Shown here one piece after another: positions 14,774-18,781 of a stretch of DNA of 18,781 bases. The position numbers and the translations under genes are program-made. The stretch's first letter is position 1. Each line of letters starts with the position of its first letter. Source of the stretch: CAZAXU01 sp964489245 (GTDB lineage: Bacteria; Bacteroidota; Bacteroidia; Flavobacteriales; Flavobacteriaceae); contig CAZAXU010000041.1 in assembly GCA_964489245.1 (NCBI GenBank), positions 1 to 18,781 on the forward strand. Direction: 5' to 3'. The notes below the pieces were generated by a model. That model worked only from the letters and a program-made list of their open reading frames with translations, did no database searches and was not told where the DNA came from.

Positions 14774-15600
14774 ATATTTTTTATAAAAAAATCTTTTAAA
14801 GCCAAGCGTACACTTCCGGTTTTGAGTAGCAATTTTTCTGCAGTGTCATAGTTCAATTGTGTTTCTTTCATAATCATTTTAGTGCCGCGATCAACCAATT
14901 TATTGTTGGTGAGTTGCATATCGATCATTTTATTTCCTTTCACTCTTCCCAATTGGATAAGGCTTGAAGTTGTGAGCATATTCAATACGAGTTTTTGTGC
15001 TGTTCCGGCTTTCATTCTGGAACTTCCGGTAACAAATTCAGGACCGACAATAACTGTCACGGGAAATTCTGCAGCTTGCTCCAACGGGCTTCCGGGATTC
15101 ATGGTGATGCATCCTGTGGTGCTGCCGTTTTCTCTGGCTTTTCGAATAGTACTGACTACATAAGGAGTAGTGCCGGATGCTGCAATTCCTACCAACACGT
15201 CTCTTACTGAAAAGTTAAAAGCTTTTAAATCTTTCCATCCTTGGGTGACGGAATCTTCTGCTTCTTCAACGGCCTTTCTGATGGCTTTGTCTCCGCCGGC
15301 AATCAACCCGATGACCAAGTCGTCTTCCACGCCAAAGGTTGGAGGGCATTCAGAAGCATCTAAAATGCCAAGCCGCCCGCTGGTTCCTGCGCCAATATAA
15401 AACAATCTGCCGCCTTTCTTGAGTTTTCGAACGATTTGAGAAGCCAATGCCTCGATTTGTGGTAAGGCTTTTTCAACGGCAAAAGGAACTTTCTTGTCTT
15501 CTGCATTGATATTGTATAAAAGTTCTTTAATACTCATTTTCTCCAAGTCGTTGTACAAGGAGTCTTTTTCGGTGATTTTTTCAAATTTTTCTTGAGACAT
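14770..15600 (-). CDS. murQ: N-acetylmuramic acid 6-phosphate etherase
   Basis: MurQ removes the lactyl ether from MurNAc-6-phosphate to give GlcNAc-6-phosphate and D-lactate, a step in cell-wall recycling in the cytoplasm. The 276 residues form a SIS sugar-isomerase domain with FYIGAGTSGRLGILDASECPP-type signature near 67-87. Catalytic E84 and E115 match E. coli E83 and E114, and MNPGSPLEQAA and TGSSRMKAGTAQK are further family motifs. It is shorter than E. coli MurQ (298), missing part of the C-terminal helical region. Neither anmK, murK nor a MurNAc PTS gene is near, so the source of its substrate is not evident here. It has its own predicted promoter, and its stop overlaps that of the transporter. 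Confidence 0.95.
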   Translation of the reverse strand: MSQEKFEKITEKDSLYNDLEKMSIKELLYNINAEDKKVPFAVEKALPQIEALASQIVRKLKKGGRLFYIGAGTSGRLGILDASECPPTFGVEDDLVIGLIAGGDKAIRKAVEEAEDSVTQGWKDLKAFNFSVRDVLVGIAASGTTPYVVSTIRKARENGSTTGCITMNPGSPLEQAAEFPVTVIVGPEFVTGSSRMKAGTAQKLVLNMLTTSSLIQLGRVKGNKMIDMQLTNNKLVDRGTKMIMKETQLNYDTAEKLLLKTGSVRLALKDFFIKNI

Positions 15601-15637
15601 GTAGGTTTTTTATAAAATTTCAGTTATCATGATAGTT

Positions 15638-15665
15638 CAAAAATACAAAATTCATAATAATCAAA
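15638..15665 (-). promoter_or_regulatory. Predicted murQ promoter
   Basis: On the minus strand TTTG at 15665-15662 is followed after 16 bp by TATTTTTG at 15645-15638, an exact TAnnTTTG. The spacer is a little short. The predicted leader is about 33 nt. Confidence 0.43.
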
Positions 15666-15690
15666 CATCGATATGATTGTTGTTTGAAAT

Positions 15691-15717
15691 AAAGGCCTCG
15701 TTCCAAACGAAGCCTTT
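15691..15717 (-). terminator. Terminator after icd
   Basis: AAAGGCCTCGT (15691-15701) pairs with ACGAAGCCTTT (15707-15717) with one C-A mismatch and a 5-nt loop. AT-rich tracts flank both sides. It lies 31 bp past the icd stop and upstream of the murQ promoter, so it separates icd from murQ. Confidence 0.68.
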
Positions 15718-15747
15718 TATTATTATTGTTAGATTCAGACTCAATTG

Positions 15748-17979
15748 TTAGATTGATGCAATGATTGCATTGAATGTATTGCTGGGGCGCATGGCTTTTT
15801 TAGCTTTGCTGTCATCGGGGAGATAATATCCGCCGATGTCTGTTTTCTTTCCTTCTGCCGCTGCAATTTCAGCTAGAATTTGTTTTTCATTATTTTCCAG
15901 TTGTTGAGCAATTTTGGCGAATTTATTTTTTAATTCTGCATCATCGTTTTGTTGTGCCAGCATCTGCGCCCAATATTGAGCCAAAAAGAAATGAGTTCCT
16001 CGATTATCGAGCTCTCCGGCTTTTCTGGACGGAGCTTTTTCATTTTCCAGGTATTTACTAATGGCCTTATCAAGTGTTTCTCCCATAATCCGAGCTCGTT
16101 TGTTGTCAAAGGCATTTGACAGATGCTCCAAAGACACGGTTAATGCCAAGAATTCGCCGAGAGAATTCCAACGCAAGTGTCCTTCTTTCAAAAACTGATC
16201 GACATGTTTAGGGGCGGAGCCTCCGGCTCCGGTTTCAAATAATCCGCCACCTGCCAACAGTGGAACGATAGAAAGCATTTTTGCACTGGTGCCGAGTTCG
16301 AGAATAGGGAATAGGTCGGTGAGATAATCTCTAAGTACATTTCCCGTGACTGAAATGGTATCTTCTCCTTTTCTGATTCTTTCCAAAGAGAATTTCATGG
16401 CATCGTTTGGAGACATGATTCTGATATCCAATCCGTCGGTGTCATGATTTTTTAAATATTTTTCAACTTTTTTGATAATTTGTGCATCGTGAGCACGATT
16501 CTTGTCCAACCAAAAAATGGCGGGAACACCGGTGGCTTTTGCTCTGCTTACGGCAAGTTTAACCCAATCTTGAATCGGGATATCTTTGACCCGTGACATA
16601 CGCCAAATGTCTCCTTTCTCCACTTTGTGTTCCATCATGATATTGCCTTTTGAATCGACCACTTTGACAATGCCGTCGGTTTGAATTTCAAATGTAGTGG
16701 GGTGAGAGCCGTATTCCTCGGCTTTTTGTGCCATCAGTCCCACATTTGATACACTGCCGAGCGTTGCCGGATCAAATGCGCCGTGAATATTGCAATTGTC
16801 AATCACTTCTTGATAAATAGTGGCATAACATCTATCGGGAATCATGGCTTTTGTGTCGTGCAATTTGCCGTCTGCTCCCCACATTTTCCCGCCATCACGA
16901 ATAACAACGGGCATAGATGCGTCGATAATCACATTGTTGGGAACATGCAAGTTGGTAATGCCTTTGTCAGAATCGACCATTGCCAATTTGGCTTTGTTCC
17001 GATAAACAGATATGATATCGTTTTCAATGGCTTTTTTTTGATCTTCAGGCAGATTTTGAATCTTGTTATAAAGATCTCCCAAACCGTTGTTGAGATTGAC
17101 ATTCAATTTTTCGATGGTGTCTGCATATTTATTCAATACGTCTTCATAGTAGACAGAAACAGCGTGTCCGAACATAATCGGGTCGGATACTTTCATCATA
17201 GTTGCTTTGAGATGAAGTGAAAGCAATACATTTTTTTCTTTAGCATCTTCAATCTGTTCATTATAGAATTTTTTGAGTGCTTTTTTGCTTATAAAAGTAG
17301 CATCAAGAATTTCTTCTTCTACCGATTTTAGTCCGTCTTTAAGAATTGTCGTATTTCCGTTTTTATCGGTTATCTCAATTTTGAAACTATGGGCATTTTC
17401 TGTGACGACAGATTTTTCATTGCCAAAAAAATCTCCGTCTGTCATGTGGGCTACGTGTGTTTTTGAATTTTTGCCCCAGGGTTTCATCATTCTGTGTGGT
17501 TTTTTTTGCGCAAATTTTTTCACGGATACTGCGGCACGTCTGTCGGAATTTCCTTGTCTCAAAACCGGATTTACGGCGCTTCCCAAAGCCACGGCGAAAC
17601 GTTTTGCCAAAGTTTTTTCTTCTTCTGTTTTAGGATCTTCAGGATAATCGGGAATATCATATCCTTTTTCTTGAAGTTCTTTGATAGCGGCTTTGAGTTG
17701 AGGAATAGATGCGCTGATATTGGGCAATTTGATGATATTGGCTTCGGGTTTTAGTGTCAATGCGCCCAATTGTGCCAAATAGTCCGGTATTTTTTGTTCG
17801 TCTTTAAGCCTTTCGGGAAAGATTGAGAGAATTCTTCCTGCGAGTGAGATATCCGATGTTTCAATTTTTACGTTGGCTGATTTTGTAAAAGCGTTTACAA
17901 TAGGCAGTAACGAATAGGTTGCCAAAGCAGGTGCTTCATCGGTTTTAGTCCAGATTATTTTTGAAATATGTTGCGTCAT
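15748..17979 (-). CDS. icd: Isocitrate dehydrogenase, monomeric NADP type
   Basis: This is the large single-chain form (743 residues; about 740 is usual), unrelated in length to the dimeric E. coli enzyme of about 416. It oxidises isocitrate to 2-oxoglutarate and CO2, making NADPH in the TCA cycle. The isocitrate-binding block GSAVNPVLRQGNSDRR gives S134, N137, R141 and R147, equal to S132, N135, R139 and R145 of the Azotobacter enzyme. Other family blocks are MWGADGKLHDTKAMIPDRCY, PAIFWLDKNRAHDAQ, and GTSAKMLSIVPLLAGGGLFETGAGGSAPKHV. It stands alone, with a -7 element before it and a terminator after it. It is downstream of rplS on the same strand but separated by a terminator. Confidence 0.97.
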   Translation of the reverse strand: MTQHISKIIWTKTDEAPALATYSLLPIVNAFTKSANVKIETSDISLAGRILSIFPERLKDEQKIPDYLAQLGALTLKPEANIIKLPNISASIPQLKAAIKELQEKGYDIPDYPEDPKTEEEKTLAKRFAVALGSAVNPVLRQGNSDRRAAVSVKKFAQKKPHRMMKPWGKNSKTHVAHMTDGDFFGNEKSVVTENAHSFKIEITDKNGNTTILKDGLKSVEEEILDATFISKKALKKFYNEQIEDAKEKNVLLSLHLKATMMKVSDPIMFGHAVSVYYEDVLNKYADTIEKLNVNLNNGLGDLYNKIQNLPEDQKKAIENDIISVYRNKAKLAMVDSDKGITNLHVPNNVIIDASMPVVIRDGGKMWGADGKLHDTKAMIPDRCYATIYQEVIDNCNIHGAFDPATLGSVSNVGLMAQKAEEYGSHPTTFEIQTDGIVKVVDSKGNIMMEHKVEKGDIWRMSRVKDIPIQDWVKLAVSRAKATGVPAIFWLDKNRAHDAQIIKKVEKYLKNHDTDGLDIRIMSPNDAMKFSLERIRKGEDTISVTGNVLRDYLTDLFPILELGTSAKMLSIVPLLAGGGLFETGAGGSAPKHVDQFLKEGHLRWNSLGEFLALTVSLEHLSNAFDNKRARIMGETLDKAISKYLENEKAPSRKAGELDNRGTHFFLAQYWAQMLAQQNDDAELKNKFAKIAQQLENNEKQILAEIAAAEGKKTDIGGYYLPDDSKAKKAMRPSNTFNAIIASI

Positions 17980-18011
17980 GATAATAGGATGTTTTTTTGA
18001 ATTATTTGCAA

Positions 18012-18019
18012 CAAAAATA
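18012..18019 (-). promoter_or_regulatory. Predicted -7 element of icd
   Basis: On the minus strand TATTTTTG is an exact TAnnTTTG match and would give a leader of about 28 nt before the ATG at 17979. No TTG is seen at the usual -33 distance. Confidence 0.38.
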
Positions 18020-18126
18020 AGAATTTAAGGGGATATTATCATCATAAAAAACATAAAAATCAAAGGGAAAATTTATAGAAATTTAAAAATGAAGACTAAA
18101 AAATAAAGAATACGTAATTGATGAGG

Positions 18127-18146
18127 ATGCCTTTTGCCAAAGGCAT
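18127..18146. repeat. Perfect 8-bp inverted repeat beyond the rplS terminator
   Basis: ATGCCTTT (18127-18134) and AAAGGCAT (18139-18146) form a perfect stem with a TGCC loop. It is separated from the rplS terminator only by that terminator's eight-base T tract. It has no T tract of its own on the leftward strand, so it may be a backup stem or an mRNA 3'-end structure. Confidence 0.5.
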
Positions 18147-18176
18147 AAAAAAAACACCCGCATTTGCAGGTGTTTT
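18147..18176 (-). terminator. Rho-independent terminator of rplS
   Basis: AAAACACCCGC (18151-18161) pairs with GCAGGTGTTTT (18166-18176) with one C-A mismatch and a 4-nt loop. On the minus strand eight T residues (18154-18147) follow, and the stem starts 19 bp after the rplS stop. Confidence 0.82.
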
Positions 18177-18194
18177 CTTGAGTTTTTAAAAACT

Positions 18195-18548
18195 CTAGTT
18201 CTTTTTCAATTCTTTGATTCGAGCTTTTTTACCTCGTAAGTCTCTGAAGTAGAAAATTCTGGCTCTACGAACTTTACCTCTTTTGTTTACCTCTATTTTT
18301 TGGATGGTAGGCATGTTAACAGGAAATATCCTTTCCACTGCCACATCGCTTGAGATTTTACGAATGGTGAAAGTTTCTGTAGCTCCACTACCTCTGCGTT
18401 GAATAACAACTCCTTTAAAAAACTGTGTTCGGGTTTTGTTGCCTTCTCTAATTTCGTAGTAAACCGTGATGGTATCTCCGGCACCGAATCGAGGAAGCTC
18501 TTTTTTTTCTACAAGCTCGTCTTGTACAAATTTAATCAGACTGTCCAT
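18195..18548 (-). CDS. rplS: 50S ribosomal protein L19
   Basis: L19 lies at the interface of the large and small ribosomal subunits. The 117 residues are the usual length. Family motifs include the opening MDSLIKFVQDE, PRFGAGDTITVYYEIREG, FKGVVIQRRGSG, ETFTIRKIS and the basic C-terminus ending RARIFYFRDLRGKKARIKEL. In many bacteria rplS lies with trmD and rpsP, but here it has its own promoter and terminator and appears to be transcribed alone. icd follows 215 bp downstream on the same strand. Confidence 0.97.
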   Translation of the reverse strand: MDSLIKFVQDELVEKKELPRFGAGDTITVYYEIREGNKTRTQFFKGVVIQRRGSGATETFTIRKISSDVAVERIFPVNMPTIQKIEVNKRGKVRRARIFYFRDLRGKKARIKELKKN

Positions 18549-18619
18549 TTTATTTTCATTAATGGTTGATTCAAAAAAACATTCACGATTTTCGTCAGAG
18601 GTTTAGATGAAATTGGCTG

Positions 18620-18650
18620 CAAATTTAAGGCTTTTTTTTATAAATCAAAA
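18620..18650 (-). promoter_or_regulatory. Predicted rplS promoter
   Basis: On the minus strand TTTTG at 18650-18646 is followed after 18 bp by TAAATTTG at 18627-18620, an exact TAnnTTTG. The start would fall near 18615, giving a leader of about 66 nt, longer than the others predicted in this window. I see no obvious strong hairpin in that leader. Confidence 0.52.
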
Positions 18651-18727
18651 TATGTTTTGGAAATATTTTTTTACGTTTACTTGTTTTGTTTTTTCAAATG
18701 AAGAAAAAATGAATATAGCGGATGTTT

Positions 18728-18781
18728 TTATTTCACCTCGATTGTATGAATCAGTTTAAAGATTTCTTTGATTTGTTTATA
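18728..18781 (-). CDS. Possible 3' end of a leftward gene (partial, unidentified)
   Basis: From the right edge the minus strand is open for 17 codons, ending IHTIEVK and a TAA at 18730-18728. An alternative reading is a rightward gene starting at the ATG at 18746 (MNQFKDFFDLFI), which also stays open to the edge. Either is too short to identify, and both cannot be true over this stretch. Confidence 0.2.
   Translation of the reverse strand, partial: YKQIKEIFKLIHTIEVK

Noticed and set aside
1..18781. Mobile elements, CRISPR arrays, tRNA or rRNA genes, toxin-antitoxin or defence genes
   Set aside because: I found no repeats with regular spacing, no terminal inverted repeats with a transposase, and no RNA gene or defence motif in reading both strands.

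Overview
The window reads as a chromosomal core segment of an AT-rich member of the Bacteroidota, most likely of the class Flavobacteriia. Four things point there. The lipid A gene lpxC is fused to fabZ. One secreted enzyme ends in a type IX secretion (T9SS) sorting domain. Several genes are preceded by the Bacteroidota -7 element TAnnTTTG. Start codons follow A-rich leaders with no Shine-Dalgarno sequence. I cannot name the genus. I see no insertion sequence, phage, CRISPR array, tRNA or rRNA.

Layout from left to right. At 1-195 there may be the tail of a rightward gene. A leftward pair follows: fabG (fatty acid synthesis) and a membrane-anchored von Willebrand A (VWA) protein. rluF (23S rRNA pseudouridine synthase) runs rightward and converges on a leftward gene for a secreted peptidylarginine deiminase. 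Next is a leftward lipid A/translation/TCA block: an HD phosphohydrolase, lpxD, lpxC-fabZ, lpxA, efp and sucD. The genes from lpxD to efp are 6-8 bp apart, and a strong terminator ends the block after sucD. A rightward family 2 glycosyltransferase diverges from the HD gene. A leftward secreted DUF302-like protein diverges from a rightward EamA transporter. That transporter converges on murQ (peptidoglycan recycling), their stop codons overlapping. Leftward icd (monomeric isocitrate dehydrogenase) and rplS (ribosomal protein L19) follow, each with its own terminator. The last bases may hold another gene end.

Most genes are housekeeping. lpxA, lpxC and lpxD give the first acylation, the deacetylation and the second acylation of lipid A. 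FabZ and FabG act in the fatty acid cycle that supplies 3-hydroxyacyl-ACP for this. SucD and Icd are TCA-cycle enzymes; EF-P and L19 serve the ribosome.

The most notable gene is the secreted deiminase at 3786-5492. It matches the Porphyromonas gingivalis enzyme PPAD along its whole length: signal peptide, catalytic domain, Ig-like domain and T9SS tail. It keeps the catalytic Asp, His, Asp, Asn and Cys residues and both arginines that in PPAD read the substrate C-terminus. No gingipain-like protease gene is nearby. The other main observations are promoter elements that place lpxD and the EamA gene on nearly leaderless transcripts.
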